Source: Brucella sp. 21LCYQ03 (lineage in GTDB: Bacteria; Pseudomonadota; Alphaproteobacteria; Rhizobiales; Rhizobiaceae). Taken from it: a stretch of DNA of 64,000 nucleotides. Shown one piece after another: positions 47,567 to 56,993 of this stretch (within the stretch, counting starts at the first letter, position 1; every line of letters starts with the position of its first letter). Where the stretch lies: positions 248,001 to 312,000 of the forward strand of contig NZ_JAMJWE010000003.1 of assembly GCF_023554105.1 (NCBI RefSeq), read 5' to 3'. The position numbers and the translations under genes are program-made. The notes beneath the pieces are model-generated. The model was not told where the DNA came from. It did not search any database and saw only the letters and a program-made list of their open reading frames with translations.

Positions 47567-48196
47567 TTAGCCTGCTATAAGCGATTTTACGCCATCGGCA
47601 ACAAACTGAACCGCTAGTGCAGCAAGAATGACGCCGAGGAGTCGTGTCAGAATGGAGCGGCCGGTTTCGCCCAAAAACCTGTCGACGCGTTCTGCAAGCA
47701 GCAACACGACATAGGTAATAAGCAAACAGACTGCGATGACGCCGAGAAGGGCGGCACGGGGACCGATGCCATCAAAGGAGTCCGATGTCAGCACGATAGC
47801 CGAAATGGCACCCGGACCCGCGATCAGCGGAATCGCCAGCGGGAATGCGGCGATATTGCGGATATGGTCCTTGGTAATGGCAACTTCGGCGCTTTTTTCC
47901 TTACGCTCGGTTCGTTTCTCAAAAATCATCTCAAAAGCGATCCAGAACAGAAGCAGACCACCTGCGACACGGAAAGCGCCGATGCTGATGCCGAACATGC
48001 CGAGTATCTGTGCGCCAGCAATCGCAAACAGCGCCATGACAATGAAACCGATGATGGATGCGCGCAGAGCAACCTGTCCACGATGGCTGCGATCCATGCC
48101 GGGTGTGAGTGCCAGAAACAATGGAGCCAGACCGGGCGGATCGATGGTCACGAGCAGGGTGACGAAGGCGCTAAAAACCGTATCGTAGAACCCCAT
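47567..48196 (-). CDS. MarC-family membrane protein
   Basis: The 209-residue inner-membrane protein has six hydrophobic helices and family motifs: the N-terminal FVTLLVTIDPPGLAPLFLAL, then LRASIIGFIVMALFAIAG, AFPLAIPLIAGPGAISAIVL and LLGVILAALAVQFVADG at the end. MarC proteins were first tied to multiple antibiotic resistance, but that role was later doubted; the function is unknown. I start at ATG 48196 (MGFYDTVFSAF), which has AAGGGG upstream, not at 48226. Divergent from gyrA across 250 bp. Confidence 0.9.
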   Translation of the reverse strand: MGFYDTVFSAFVTLLVTIDPPGLAPLFLALTPGMDRSHRGQVALRASIIGFIVMALFAIAGAQILGMFGISIGAFRVAGGLLLFWIAFEMIFEKRTERKEKSAEVAITKDHIRNIAAFPLAIPLIAGPGAISAIVLTSDSFDGIGPRAALLGVIAVCLLITYVVLLLAERVDRFLGETGRSILTRLLGVILAALAVQFVADGVKSLIAG

Positions 48197-48403
48197 GCTA
48201 AATACGCCCCTTTTATTGGCAATCATTGTTTGATTTGCGAAACAGATTGTAGCTGATCAATGGCGTATGGTCGACGCAAAGCGTGCCCCCACACAACATC
48301 ATTGCGCGATGTTTATGTGAATATCTTTCAAGCTATTGATAAGGCGACGGAATTTCACCCCGCGAAATGGTCGCTAAATTGGCCTTTTGTGCTGTTTTGT
48401 TCT

Positions 48404-48418
48404 ATAAAGTGACTTTAT
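48404..48418. promoter_or_regulatory. Perfect palindrome before gyrA
   Basis: ATAAAGT-G-ACTTTAT has perfect 7-bp arms about one base, ending 28 bp before the gyrA GTG. It may be an operator overlapping the gyrA promoter. Confidence 0.45.
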
Positions 48419-48446
48419 CGATTCTGTTGAGAAAGATATCTGAATA

Positions 48447-51254
48447 GTGTCAGATCTAACGCCACCACCCGGTTCCGAAGATATGAATGGCGGCCCGAGC
48501 GGCCCTACAGGTATCGAGCCGATTTCTATTATTGAGGAGATGCAGCGCTCCTATCTCGATTACGCAATGAGCGTTATCGTTAGCCGTGCGCTGCCTGATG
48601 TGCGCGACGGCTTGAAGCCGGTACATCGTCGTATTCTCCACGCCATGAACGAGATGAGCCTCGCTTACAATCGCCCCTACCGTAAATCGGCAGGTGTGAT
48701 CGGTGAAGTGATGGGTAAATACCATCCGCATGGCGATGCATCGATTTATGACGCCCTCGTGCGTATGGCGCAGGACTTCTCGTTGCGCGATCCGCTCGTC
48801 GACGGGCAGGGCAATTTCGGTTCTATCGATGGCGATCCGCCAGCGGCAATGCGTTATACTGAATGCCGTCTGGAAAAAGTCACTGAATCGCTTCTGTCGG
48901 ATATCGACAAGGACACCGTTGATTTCCAGGATAACTATGATGGCCGCGAGCGCGAACCAATGGTTCTGCCAGCGCGCTTCCCGAACCTTCTTGTCAATGG
49001 TTCGGGCGGTATTGCGGTGGGTATGGCCACCAATATTCCGCCGCATAACCTTGGCGAAGTCATCGATGGTTGCGTAGCGCTGATCGAAAATCCAGCTATT
49101 GAGCTGGAAGAAATCATGGAAATCATTCCCGGTCCGGATTTTCCGACCGGTGGTATCATCCTTGGCCGCGCTGGCATTAACTCGGCTTACAGCACGGGTC
49201 GCGGTTCCGTTATTATGCGTGGTCGCGTGGCGATTGAGCCAATGCGCGGCGACCGTGAAGCCATTGTTATCACCGAGATTCCTTATCAGGTGAATAAGGC
49301 TTCGATGATCGAGAAAATGGCTGAGTTGGTGCGCGACAAGCGTATCGAAGGCATTTCCGATCTGCGCGACGAATCCGACCGCGACGGCTATCGCGTTGTG
49401 GTTGAGCTCAAGCGCGATGCGGTTGCAGATGTGGTTCTGAACCAGCTTTATCGCTACACGCCTTTGCAGACCTCATTTGGCTGCAACATGGTGGCGCTGA
49501 ATGGCGGCAAGCCTGAGCAGATGATTCTGCTCGATATGCTGCGTGCATTCGTGTCCTTCCGTGAGGAAGTTGTTACACGCCGCACCAAGTTCCTTCTCAA
49601 CAAGGCCCGCGATCGCGCGCATGTGTTGGTTGGTCTGGCGATTGCAGTTGCCAATATTGACGAGATCATTGCTCTTATTCGTCGTGCGCCCGATCCAGCG
49701 ACTGCGCGTGAGCAGTTGATGGAACGTCGTTGGCCTGCGGCTGATGTTGCACCGTTGATCCGTCTCATTGATGATCCGCGTCATGCGATCAATTCCGATA
49801 ACACATACAACCTGTCTGAAGAGCAGGCACGTGCGATTCTTGAATTGCGCTTGCAGCGTTTGACAGCACTCGGTCGCGATGAAGTTGCGGACGAGTTGAA
49901 CAAGATCGGCGAAGAAATTCGCGATTATCTGGACATTCTTGGCTCGCGCATTCGCGTGATGACAATCGTCAAAGAAGAGATGATTGCAGTTCGTGACGAG
50001 TTTGCTACGCCACGCCGCACCGAGTTTGGTCTCGGCGGCGCTGAAATGGACGATGAAGACCTCATCGCCCGCGAAGACATGGTCGTGACTGTCAGCCATG
50101 CTGGTTATATCAAGCGTGTGCCACTTGCGACCTATCGTGCACAGCGTCGTGGCGGCAAGGGCCGCTCCGGCATGGCAACGAAGGACGAGGATTTCGTAAC
50201 TCGTCTGTTTGTTGCTAACACGCATACGCCGGTGCTGTTCTTCTCCTCGCGCGGTATCGTTTATAAGGAAAAGGTCTGGCGTCTGCCAGTCGGTAATCCG
50301 CAATCACGCGGAAAAGCACTCATCAATATGCTGCCATTGCAGCAGGGTGAGCGCATTACCACCATTATGCCATTGCCGGAGGATGAAGAATCCTGGGCAA
50401 ATCTCGACGTCATGTTCTCGACAACGCGTGGCACGGTGCGCCGTAACAAGCTTTCCGACTTCGTTCAGGTCAACCGTAACGGTAAGATCGCGATGAAGCT
50501 GGAAGACGAGGGCGATGAAATCCTTTCGGTCGATACTTGTACCGAATTTGACGACGTTCTTCTGACTTGCGCCGGTGGCCAGTGCATTCGCTTCCCGGTT
50601 ACTGATGTTCGCGTATTTGCAGGCCGTAACTCGATTGGTGTGCGCGGTATCAACCTCGCGGATGGCGACAAGGTTATTTCGATGGCAATTCTGCATCACG
50701 TCGATGCGGATGCACCTGAACGTGCTGCCTATCTCAAGCGGTCGATTGCAGAGCGTCGCGCGCAAGGTGCCGACGATGCGGATGATATTGTTGTTGTTGG
50801 CGAAGACGTTGAAAACGAAGCTGAACTCAATGATGAACGCTATCAGGAACTGAAAGCGCGTGAGCAGACTGTTCTAACCGTTAGTGAGTATGGTTACGGC
50901 AAGCGCTCTTCGTCATACGAATTCCGCGTTTCGGGTCGTGGCGGTAAGGGCATTCGTGCAACGGATACCTCGAAGACCGACGAAATTGGCGAACTGGTTG
51001 CCCTGTTCCCAGTCGAAGCAAGCGATCAGATTTTGCTTGTTTCCGACAAAGGTCAGTTGATCCGCGTTCCGGTTGGCGGTATTCGCATTGCCGGACGTTC
51101 GACCAAGGGCGTTACCATCTTCAATACGGCTGACGGCGAAAAGGTCGTTTCGGTCGAGCGCATTTCGGAAACCGAAAGCGATGAAGAGAATGGCGCTGTG
51201 GAAGCTGAGGGTTCAGCGGAAGGTGAAGCGCCTGTAGCTGGCGGCGAAGAATAA
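48447..51254 (+). CDS. gyrA: DNA gyrase subunit A
   Basis: GyrA is the strand-cutting subunit that adds negative supercoils. The 935-residue protein has the winged-helix and tower domains with the catalytic tyrosine Y137 ([10 protein letters not shown]). The quinolone pocket reads [10 protein letters not shown], with Ala98 where E. coli has Ser83 and Asp kept at the Asp87 position. The C-terminal beta-pinwheel carries the GyrA box (AQRRGGKGR). The acidic tail ([21 protein letters not shown]) is long. The start is GTG. MarC diverges upstream. Confidence 0.98.
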   Translation: MSDLTPPPGSEDMNGGPSGPTGIEPISIIEEMQRSYLDYAMSVIVSRALPDVRDGLKPVHRRILHAMNEMSLAYNRPYRKSAGVIGEVMGKYHPHGDASIYDALVRMAQDFSLRDPLVDGQGNFGSIDGDPPAAMRYTECRLEKVTESLLSDIDKDTVDFQDNYDGREREPMVLPARFPNLLVNGSGGIAVGMATNIPPHNLGEVIDGCVALIENPAIELEEIMEIIPGPDFPTGGIILGRAGINSAYSTGRGSVIMRGRVAIEPMRGDREAIVITEIPYQVNKASMIEKMAELVRDKRIEGISDLRDESDRDGYRVVVELKRDAVADVVLNQLYRYTPLQTSFGCNMVALNGGKPEQMILLDMLRAFVSFREEVVTRRTKFLLNKARDRAHVLVGLAIAVANIDEIIALIRRAPDPATAREQLMERRWPAADVAPLIRLIDDPRHAINSDNTYNLSEEQARAILELRLQRLTALGRDEVADELNKIGEEIRDYLDILGSRIRVMTIVKEEMIAVRDEFATPRRTEFGLGGAEMDDEDLIAREDMVVTVSHAGYIKRVPLATYRAQRRGGKGRSGMATKDEDFVTRLFVANTHTPVLFFSSRGIVYKEKVWRLPVGNPQSRGKALINMLPLQQGERITTIMPLPEDEESWANLDVMFSTTRGTVRRNKLSDFVQVNRNGKIAMKLEDEGDEILSVDTCTEFDDVLLTCAGGQCIRFPVTDVRVFAGRNSIGVRGINLADGDKVISMAILHHVDADAPERAAYLKRSIAERRAQGADDADDIVVVGEDVENEAELNDERYQELKAREQTVLTVSEYGYGKRSSSYEFRVSGRGGKGIRATDTSKTDEIGELVALFPVEASDQILLVSDKGQLIRVPVGGIRIAGRSTKGVTIFNTADGEKVVSVERISETESDEENGAVEAEGSAEGEAPVAGGEE

Positions 51255-51288
51255 GAAAAAGTCTCGATGAGGGACATTTCTTCAATAG

Positions 51289-51322
51289 AAAAGGCCGGTG
51301 GCGGAAGCCATCGGCCTTTTTG
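51289..51322 (+). terminator. Terminator of gyrA
   Basis: AAGGCCGGTGGC-GGAA-GCCATCGGCCTT is a 12-bp stem with one G-T wobble, followed by TTTTTG. Confidence 0.88.
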
Positions 51323-51366
51323 AGATGTCAGGACTGGAGGGAACTGACGATCTGTAAAATAAGCAA

Positions 51367-51516
51367 TTAATGTGAACGCAATTTACGCATGGTACTCAAA
51401 CTGAATGCTGCGGGACGAACTCGGTTACGCTTTGCTTCGTTCTCTTCCAGAAGCAGAATAATCGCCGATGCAGCCATTGCTACCATCATGGATAATGCCA
51501 GAAGAAATATCATCAT
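51367..51516 (-). CDS. Small single-pass membrane protein, 49 residues, unknown
   Basis: The minus strand opens at ATG 51516 and runs 49 codons to TAA at 51367-51369. The first 23 residues are hydrophobic (MMIFLLALSMMVAMAASAII), giving one transmembrane helix, and the rest is basic (ENEAKRNRVRP, STMRKLRSH). An AGGA ribosome site sits 7 nt before the start and a TATAAT box lies just upstream. I recognise no family. It lies tail to tail with gyrA and divergent from coaD. Confidence 0.65.
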   Translation of the reverse strand: MMIFLLALSMMVAMAASAIILLLEENEAKRNRVRPAAFSLSTMRKLRSH

Positions 51517-51711
51517 CGCTGTATCCTTTCATTATAGATACGCTTGAGAAGCAAAAAGGTTGCACCGAACCTGCGCCCATGCTGGTAAACTGGTTGTGAA
51601 TCCCGTGTGAAATCGTGTTTCATTGCTCATTCAATTTGTTTTCTTGGTTTCTGATTTCTTTCAATTGTGGTTGTTGTTGAAAATCTGATGAGAAAAGGCT
51701 AGCTGGAAGAA

Positions 51712-52206
51712 ATGACGAACGCGATTTATGCGGGTTCTTTCGACCCGGTCACAAACGGCCATATGGATGTGCTCAAAGGCGCGCTTCGCCTTGCCGACAA
51801 GGTTATTGTCGCGATTGGCGTGCATCCCGGTAAAAAGCCGCTGTTTAGTTTTGAAGAGCGCGTCGCGCTTATTAATGCGAGTGCGGAGGCTTTGCTGGGC
51901 AAGGATGCAAAGCGCGTTTCGGTGATTTCGTTTGATGCGCTTGTGATTGATGCTGCGCGCAAACATGGCGCCAAGCTGATGGTGCGTGGTCTGCGCGACG
52001 GTACAGATCTCGACTATGAAATGCAGATGGCAGGCATGAACGGAACTATGGCACCGGAATTGCAAACCGTCTTTCTGCCCGCCGATCCGGCTGTGCGCAC
52101 AATTACTGCCACATTGGTTCGCCAGATTGCCTCCATGGGTGGAGATATAAAGCCCTTCGTTCCAGCAGCTGTTGCCTCCGCTCTGGAAGCAAAATTCAAA
52201 TCCTGA
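51712..52206 (+). CDS. coaD: Phosphopantetheine adenylyltransferase
   Basis: CoaD makes dephospho-CoA, the penultimate step of CoA synthesis. The 164-residue nucleotidyl transferase shows [20 protein letters not shown] with the T/HxGH-like NGH motif, [19 protein letters not shown] and the ISSTxxR-like [18 protein letters not shown]. Expected length. It starts at ATG 51712 (MTNAIYAG) after GGAAGAA. The exported cyclophilin gene follows 19 bp later. Confidence 0.97.
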   Translation: MTNAIYAGSFDPVTNGHMDVLKGALRLADKVIVAIGVHPGKKPLFSFEERVALINASAEALLGKDAKRVSVISFDALVIDAARKHGAKLMVRGLRDGTDLDYEMQMAGMNGTMAPELQTVFLPADPAVRTITATLVRQIASMGGDIKPFVPAAVASALEAKFKS

Positions 52207-52225
52207 TTCAGGGAGTTTCTTGATT

Positions 52226-52789
52226 ATGTCCTTTATTCGTTCGGCTTTCGCCGCTGCTACCATTGTTGCGTTTTCTCAGGGAGCGGCTTTTGCTGCTGAC
52301 ACACTTAACCTGCAGCTCAAGGACGGCAATGTTGCTATTGAGCTCGCACCGAACCTTGCGCCCAAGCACGTTGCGCAGATTGAAAAGCTGGTGAAGGAAG
52401 GCGCGTATGACGGCGTTGCATTTCATCGCGTGATTCCGGGCTTCATGGCGCAGACCGGCGATGTGAAGTTCGGCAATGTCGATAAGGGCTATAACGCATC
52501 GCGGGTTGGCACTGGCGGTTCGGACATGCCGAATATTCCTGCTGAATTCTCCAAGGAACCATTCGTGCGCGGCACGGTTGGTATGGCGCGCAGCCAGTCA
52601 CCAGATTCAGCGAACTCGCAGTTTTTCATCATGTTCAATGATGGTGCATTCCTGAACGGCCAATACACAGTTATTGGCAAGGTTGTCAGTGGCATGGACG
52701 TAGTCGATAAGATCAAAAAGGGAAGCGAATCTGACAATGGTTCGGTTGAAAATCCTGACAAGATCGTCAAGGCCACGATCACCAAGTAA
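52226..52789 (+). CDS. ppiA: Exported cyclophilin-type peptidyl-prolyl isomerase
   Basis: The 187-residue protein has a signal peptide (about 23 residues, ending AAFA) and a cyclophilin domain with VAFHRVIPGFMAQTGDV, FVRGTVGMARSQSPDSANSQ and FFIMFNDGAFLNGQYTVIG. It speeds proline turns in periplasmic proteins. I start at ATG 52226, which has AGGGAG upstream; the frame is open to 52172. It is the first of a tandem pair with the cytosolic copy. In Brucella a similar pair, CypA and CypB, has been linked to stress survival and virulence. Confidence 0.92.
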   Translation: MSFIRSAFAAATIVAFSQGAAFAADTLNLQLKDGNVAIELAPNLAPKHVAQIEKLVKEGAYDGVAFHRVIPGFMAQTGDVKFGNVDKGYNASRVGTGGSDMPNIPAEFSKEPFVRGTVGMARSQSPDSANSQFFIMFNDGAFLNGQYTVIGKVVSGMDVVDKIKKGSESDNGSVENPDKIVKATITK

Positions 52790-52803
52790 AAAATAGATTC
52801 AAC

Positions 52804-52847
52804 GCGTATCCCTGTCCCAAAAATCATTTAAACTTTTGCGGATACGC
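52804..52847 (+). promoter_or_regulatory. Inverted repeat between the two cyclophilin genes
   Basis: GCGTATCC (52804-52811) and GGATACGC (52840-52847) are perfect 8-bp arms 28 nt apart, just before the ppiB ribosome site. Confidence 0.35.
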
Positions 52848-52864
52848 TCAATAGGAGAGGCCCG

Positions 52865-53371
52865 ATGGCTTATAAAGACCCGGAAAACACACTCGTTCTT
52901 GAAACCACCAAGGGCAATGTTGTTATCGAACTCTTTAACGAACTGGCTCCTGGCCATGTCGAACGCATCAAGGAACTGGCACGTGAAGGCGCTTATGACG
53001 GCGTTGTGTTCCACCGCGTTATCGACGGCTTCATGGCACAAACCGGTGACGTAAAGTTCGGTAAGACCGGCGGCGCACATTTCAATGGCTCGCGCGCTGG
53101 CATGGGCGGTTCGGACAAGCCTGATCTGAAGGCTGAGTTCTCGAACGTGTCGCACAAGCGCGGTACGGCTTCGATGGCGCGTGCGCAGAACCCGAATTCG
53201 GCTAACTCCCAGTTCTTTATCTGCTTTGGCGATGCATCATTCCTCGACCGCCAGTACTCCGTTTGGGGTCAGGTTATCGAAGGCATGGAAAATGTTGACC
53301 AGATTAAGCGCGGTGAACCTGTTACCGACCCAGACATGATCGTCACTGCACGCATCGCTGCTGACATCTAA
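52865..53371 (+). CDS. ppiB: Cytosolic cyclophilin-type peptidyl-prolyl isomerase
   Basis: The 168-residue cyclophilin lacks a signal peptide (MAYKDPENTLVLETTKG) and is probably cytoplasmic. It has VVFHRVIDGFMAQTGDVKFG, GSDKPDLKAEFSNVSHKRG and FFICFGDASFLDRQYSVWGQ. It carries a family-typical insert (GKTGGAHFNGSRAGMGGSDK). RBS AGGAGAGG. It follows the exported copy after 75 bp that hold a long-loop inverted repeat. It is transcribed toward queA, from which a hairpin separates it. Confidence 0.94.
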   Translation: MAYKDPENTLVLETTKGNVVIELFNELAPGHVERIKELAREGAYDGVVFHRVIDGFMAQTGDVKFGKTGGAHFNGSRAGMGGSDKPDLKAEFSNVSHKRGTASMARAQNPNSANSQFFICFGDASFLDRQYSVWGQVIEGMENVDQIKRGEPVTDPDMIVTARIAADI

Positions 53372-53393
53372 TTCTGTCGTTTCTATAGAATAT

Positions 53394-53425
53394 AGCGGCT
53401 CCGGTTTTGCCGGGGCCGCTCTTGG
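53394..53425 (+). terminator. Terminator-like hairpin between ppiB and queA
   Basis: AGCGGCTCCGG-TTTTG-CCGGGGCCGCT (53394-53420) is an 11-bp stem with one G-T wobble. The following CTTGGTTT is a weak T tract. Confidence 0.6.
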
Positions 53426-53439
53426 TTTGAGGTTTTACA

Positions 53440-54510
53440 ATGCGTATTGATCTTTTCGATTTCGATTTGCCGGATGAGAGCATTGCTTTGCGTCCAGCAG
53501 AGCCGCGTGACCATGCTAAACTCTTGCGTGTTCGTCCCGGTCAGCCATTCGAAGATCGACAGGTGTTTGAGTTGCCTGATTTGTTGCAGCCGGGCGATGC
53601 GCTCGTTTTTAACGATACAAAAGTTATTCCCGCACAGCTTGAAGGTATGCGCGAGCGCGAAGGCAATATTTCGCAAGTGAGTGCTACGCTTCATATGCGT
53701 ACCGGCCCTGATCGCTGGAAAGCATTTTTGCGTCCTGCCAAGCGCGTGAAAAAAGGCGACCGCATTCGTTTTGGTCATTCCGGTTCAAGCTGCTTCATGG
53801 GCACGCTTGATGCAACCGTGGCAGAAAAAGGCGATGCAGGCGAAGTGCTGCTGGTGTTCGACCTTTCTGGCGCAGCTCTTGATGAAGCCATTGCCGCCGT
53901 CGGCCACATTCCTTTGCCACCTTACATTGCATCCAAGCGCGCGGAAGATGAGCGCGACCGCAGCGATTACCAGACGGTTTATGCGCGTGAAGAGGGTGCA
54001 GTTGCGGCACCCACTGCCGGGCTGCATTTCACGCCTGAACTGCTCGCGAAAATTCGCGAACGCGGTATCGAAGAGCATTTTGTGACGCTACATGTGGGTG
54101 CGGGCACCTTTTTGCCTGTCAAGGCCGATGATACGACTGATCACAAGATGCATTCCGAGATTGGTTATGTTTCAAAGGAAACAGCTGATGCGCTCAATGC
54201 CGTTCATGCGCGCGGTGGCCGCGTGATCTGCGTCGGTACAACATCGCTGCGCCTCATTGAGAGTGCTGCCGGTGAAGACGGTATCATCCGACCATGGGCA
54301 GGCCCGACCGATATTTTCATCACGCCCGGCTATAAGTTCCGTGCCGTTGATCTGCTGATGACCAATTTCCATCTGCCGCGCTCGACACTTTTCATGCTGG
54401 TTTCGGCCTTCAGTGGTTTCGAAGTGATGCATGAAGCTTATAAGCGCGCAATCGAGACAGGCTATCGCTTCTATTCCTATGGCGATTCAAGCTTGCTCGA
54501 ACGAGGTTAG
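53440..54510 (+). CDS. queA: S-adenosylmethionine:tRNA ribosyltransferase-isomerase
   Basis: QueA turns preQ1 in tRNA into epoxyqueuosine using the ribosyl part of SAM. The 356-residue product has [66 protein letters not shown] and [12 protein letters not shown], all characteristic. The ATG has GAGG upstream. It comes before tgt, the enzyme that inserts preQ1; 44 bp lie between them. Confidence 0.97.
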   Translation: MRIDLFDFDLPDESIALRPAEPRDHAKLLRVRPGQPFEDRQVFELPDLLQPGDALVFNDTKVIPAQLEGMREREGNISQVSATLHMRTGPDRWKAFLRPAKRVKKGDRIRFGHSGSSCFMGTLDATVAEKGDAGEVLLVFDLSGAALDEAIAAVGHIPLPPYIASKRAEDERDRSDYQTVYAREEGAVAAPTAGLHFTPELLAKIRERGIEEHFVTLHVGAGTFLPVKADDTTDHKMHSEIGYVSKETADALNAVHARGGRVICVGTTSLRLIESAAGEDGIIRPWAGPTDIFITPGYKFRAVDLLMTNFHLPRSTLFMLVSAFSGFEVMHEAYKRAIETGYRFYSYGDSSLLERG

Positions 54511-54554
54511 CCGAAACGGTTTCCTTTTCAGTCAAAACTATTTAGAGACACGGC

Positions 54555-55688
54555 ATGACCAGCGAAAATTTTGAATTCAAAGTGCTTGCGCGTGATGGCG
54601 CGGCGCGTCAGGGTGAAATCTCCATGCCGCGCGGCGTGGTGCGCACACCCGCCTTCATGCCGGTTGGCACAGCCGGAACCGTCAAAGCCATGTATATGGA
54701 TCAGGTGAAGGATTTGGGCGCGGATATTATCCTCGGCAACACCTATCATCTGATGCTGCGTCCAGGTGCGGAACGCGTGGCACGTCTTGGTGGCCTGCAT
54801 GAATTTGGCGGCTGGAAAGGCCCAATCCTCACCGATTCCGGCGGCTTTCAGGTTATGTCGCTCGCGCAATTGCGCAAGATCGATGAAACAGGCGTGACTT
54901 TCCGTTCGCATATCGACGGCAAGCCTTATGAAATGACGCCAGAGCGCTCGATCGAAATTCAGGGGCTGTTGGATAGCGATATTCAGATGCAGCTTGATGA
55001 ATGCGTGGCCCTGCCATCGCCTGAAAAGAATACTGAGCGCGCCATGGAAATGTCGCTGCGCTGGGCAGAGCGCTGCAAGGTTGCTTTTGGCACCCAGCCC
55101 GGCAAGGCCATGTTCGGCATCGTACAGGGCGGTGACAATGCGCGTCTGCGTGAACGTTCGGCTGAAGCGCTGAAAGCCATGGATCTCAAAGGTTATTCCG
55201 TTGGTGGTCTGGCCGTTGGCGAGCCACAGAGTGTCATGCTTGACATGCTTGAAGTCGTTTGCCCAATCCTTCCGGCGGAAAAGCCACGTTATTTGATGGG
55301 CGTTGGCACGCCGGATGATATTCTGAAATCGGTTGCACGCGGTATCGATATGTTTGACTGCGTTATGCCGACGCGTGCCGGTCGTCATGGTCTGGCGTTC
55401 ACGCGCTTTGGCAAAGTGAACTTACGCAATGCGCGCCATGCTGATGATCATCGTCCGCTTGATCCAGAATCAAACTGTCCGGCAACGCGTGACTATAGCC
55501 GCGCTTATCTGCATCATCTGGTCAAATCCGGTGAAGCGCTTGGCGGTATGCTGCTGACTTGGAACAATTTGGCCTATTACCAGTATCTCATGCAGGGAAT
55601 TCGTGCAGCGATTGCGGAAGGCCGTTTTGAAGATTTCGCGGCTGAAACGACAGCCGGATGGGAGAGGGGCGATATACCTGCCCTTTGA
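54555..55688 (+). CDS. tgt: tRNA-guanine transglycosylase with altered zinc site
   Basis: Tgt swaps guanine-34 of tRNAs for preQ1. The 377-residue TIM barrel keeps the catalytic aspartates ([30 protein letters not shown]). Zinc-binding TGTs have C-x-C-x2-C and a His 26 residues later. Here the positions read S306, C308, T311 and N337 ([13 protein letters not shown] and [11 protein letters not shown]), so three of the four expected ligands are absent. The barrel may be stable without zinc, or another metal site may exist. The rest, including the C-terminus, is intact. It ends in a perfect terminator. Confidence 0.93.
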   Translation: MTSENFEFKVLARDGAARQGEISMPRGVVRTPAFMPVGTAGTVKAMYMDQVKDLGADIILGNTYHLMLRPGAERVARLGGLHEFGGWKGPILTDSGGFQVMSLAQLRKIDETGVTFRSHIDGKPYEMTPERSIEIQGLLDSDIQMQLDECVALPSPEKNTERAMEMSLRWAERCKVAFGTQPGKAMFGIVQGGDNARLRERSAEALKAMDLKGYSVGGLAVGEPQSVMLDMLEVVCPILPAEKPRYLMGVGTPDDILKSVARGIDMFDCVMPTRAGRHGLAFTRFGKVNLRNARHADDHRPLDPESNCPATRDYSRAYLHHLVKSGEALGGMLLTWNNLAYYQYLMQGIRAAIAEGRFEDFAAETTAGWERGDIPAL

Positions 55689-55712
55689 TTTTCTAACGGT
55701 ATCAAGTTTTAG

Positions 55713-55740
55713 AAACGCGCCTTCGAAGGCGCGTTTTTTT
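55713..55740 (+). terminator. Terminator of tgt
   Basis: AAACGCGCCTTC and GAAGGCGCGTTT form a perfect 24-bp palindrome, followed by TTTT. Confidence 0.92.
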
Positions 55741-55778
55741 ATTGCCGGCAAGAAATTTAATTTCTCAATAAAATGGCT

Positions 55779-55794
55779 ATGCAATCGATTACAT
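55779..55794. promoter_or_regulatory. LacI-family operator candidate for the sugar ABC operon
   Basis: ATGCAATCGATTACAT is palindromic except for one base pair, with the central CG typical of LacI-type sites. It lies 44 bp before the binding-protein gene. The LacI regulator encoded at 60485 is the likely ligand-responsive repressor. Confidence 0.6.
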
Positions 55795-55837
55795 TTGTGA
55801 TTAAAATTGGTTTCATCGAGTTCTATGGGAGGAGAGC

Positions 55838-56863
55838 ATGGTTAAATTTACAACGACTCTTATGTCGGCTGTTGCTGTTTTGGGATTGACTGCATTTTCC
55901 GCTCACGCTGAATCTTATAAGATCGGCTTGAGCAATGGTTGGGTTGGTAGCGAATGGCGCACCCAAATGATTGATGAGGCAAAAGAAGCTGCAGCCAAGT
56001 GGAAAGAGCGCGGCGTCGATGTCGAGGTTGTCGTTCAAAGCGCCAACGTCGATGTTCCTGGTCAGATCGCTCAGGTGCGTAACTTCATAAGTCAGGGTGT
56101 TGATGCAATTATCATCAACCCGAATAGCCCAACAGCTTTTGATCCGATTTTCAAACAGGCCGCACAGAAAGATATTCTTGTCATCGCGACCGATGCCGAA
56201 GTGTCCTCGAAAGATGCGATTTATGTCGGCATTGATCAAACCGATTATGGTCGCAAGGGTGGCGAGTGGCTTGCCAAGACGCTTGATGGCAAAGGCAATG
56301 TCGTTGCAATCAATGGTGTAGCTGGACATCCTGCAAACCAGATGCGTGTTGACGGCTACAAGGATGCATTCAAGAATTATCCCGACATCAAGATTATCAA
56401 TGAAGTAAACGCAAATTGGGATCAGGCGCAGGGTCAGCAGGCAATGCAGAACCTGCTGGCAACCTACCCGGATATTAATGGCGTTTATGTTCAGGATGGT
56501 ATGGCGGCAGGCGCATGGCGTTCAATCATTGATGCCAAGAAGACGGATTCCATTGCGGCAACAGGTGAAATTCGCAAAGACTTCCTTGATCTGTGGAAAA
56601 GCGACAAGCTGAACTCAGGTGCTGCCGTAAACCCTCCAGGTGTAATGGCAAGTGCACTAAATGTTGCTGTGCTGAAACTTCAGGGCAAAGAGTTCAAGGA
56701 AGAGCCGACTTCGGGGCAGTATAAAAACGCGCATTATCTCGAAATTCCGTTCATCGATTCAACTAACTTCGATGAAGTCTATAAGAATATGGACGGTAAA
56801 CCCGGCTATTATTCTTACACGACGACACTGTCGATTGATGACGCGGAAAAGCTCTTCAAATAA
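55838..56863 (+). CDS. Sugar ABC transporter substrate-binding protein (CUT2 type)
   Basis: The 341-residue periplasmic binding protein has a signal peptide ending FSAHA (about residue 24) and a two-lobe peripheral-binding fold. Motifs are KIGLSNGWVGSEWRTQMIDE, DAIIINPNSPTAFDPIFKQA, VGIDQTDYGRKGGEWLAKTL and NGVAGHPANQMRVDGYKDAF. It resembles ribose/xylose-type (CUT2) proteins, but the bound sugar cannot be told. The upstream LacI site, GGAGGAG ribosome site and trailing hairpin mark it as the first and most expressed gene of the operon. Confidence 0.92.
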   Translation: MVKFTTTLMSAVAVLGLTAFSAHAESYKIGLSNGWVGSEWRTQMIDEAKEAAAKWKERGVDVEVVVQSANVDVPGQIAQVRNFISQGVDAIIINPNSPTAFDPIFKQAAQKDILVIATDAEVSSKDAIYVGIDQTDYGRKGGEWLAKTLDGKGNVVAINGVAGHPANQMRVDGYKDAFKNYPDIKIINEVNANWDQAQGQQAMQNLLATYPDINGVYVQDGMAAGAWRSIIDAKKTDSIAATGEIRKDFLDLWKSDKLNSGAAVNPPGVMASALNVAVLKLQGKEFKEEPTSGQYKNAHYLEIPFIDSTNFDEVYKNMDGKPGYYSYTTTLSIDDAEKLFK

Positions 56864-56870
56864 AACGCTG

Positions 56871-56900
56871 AAAGGGCCGGATGCATAAGCGTTCGGCCTT
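56871..56900 (+). terminator. Hairpin between the binding-protein and ATPase genes
   Basis: A GGCCGGATGC-like arm pairs with GCGTTCGGCC around ATAA with wobble pairs. Such hairpins often keep the downstream transporter genes below the binding protein. Confidence 0.5.
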
Positions 56901-56993
56901 ATCATATGGATCGCCAGCATTGCGGGTTGCCCAGCCGTTTGAATGGCTGACGGCACTTTTGAGCATAGCTGTATCTAACACCGGAAAAGTGAC

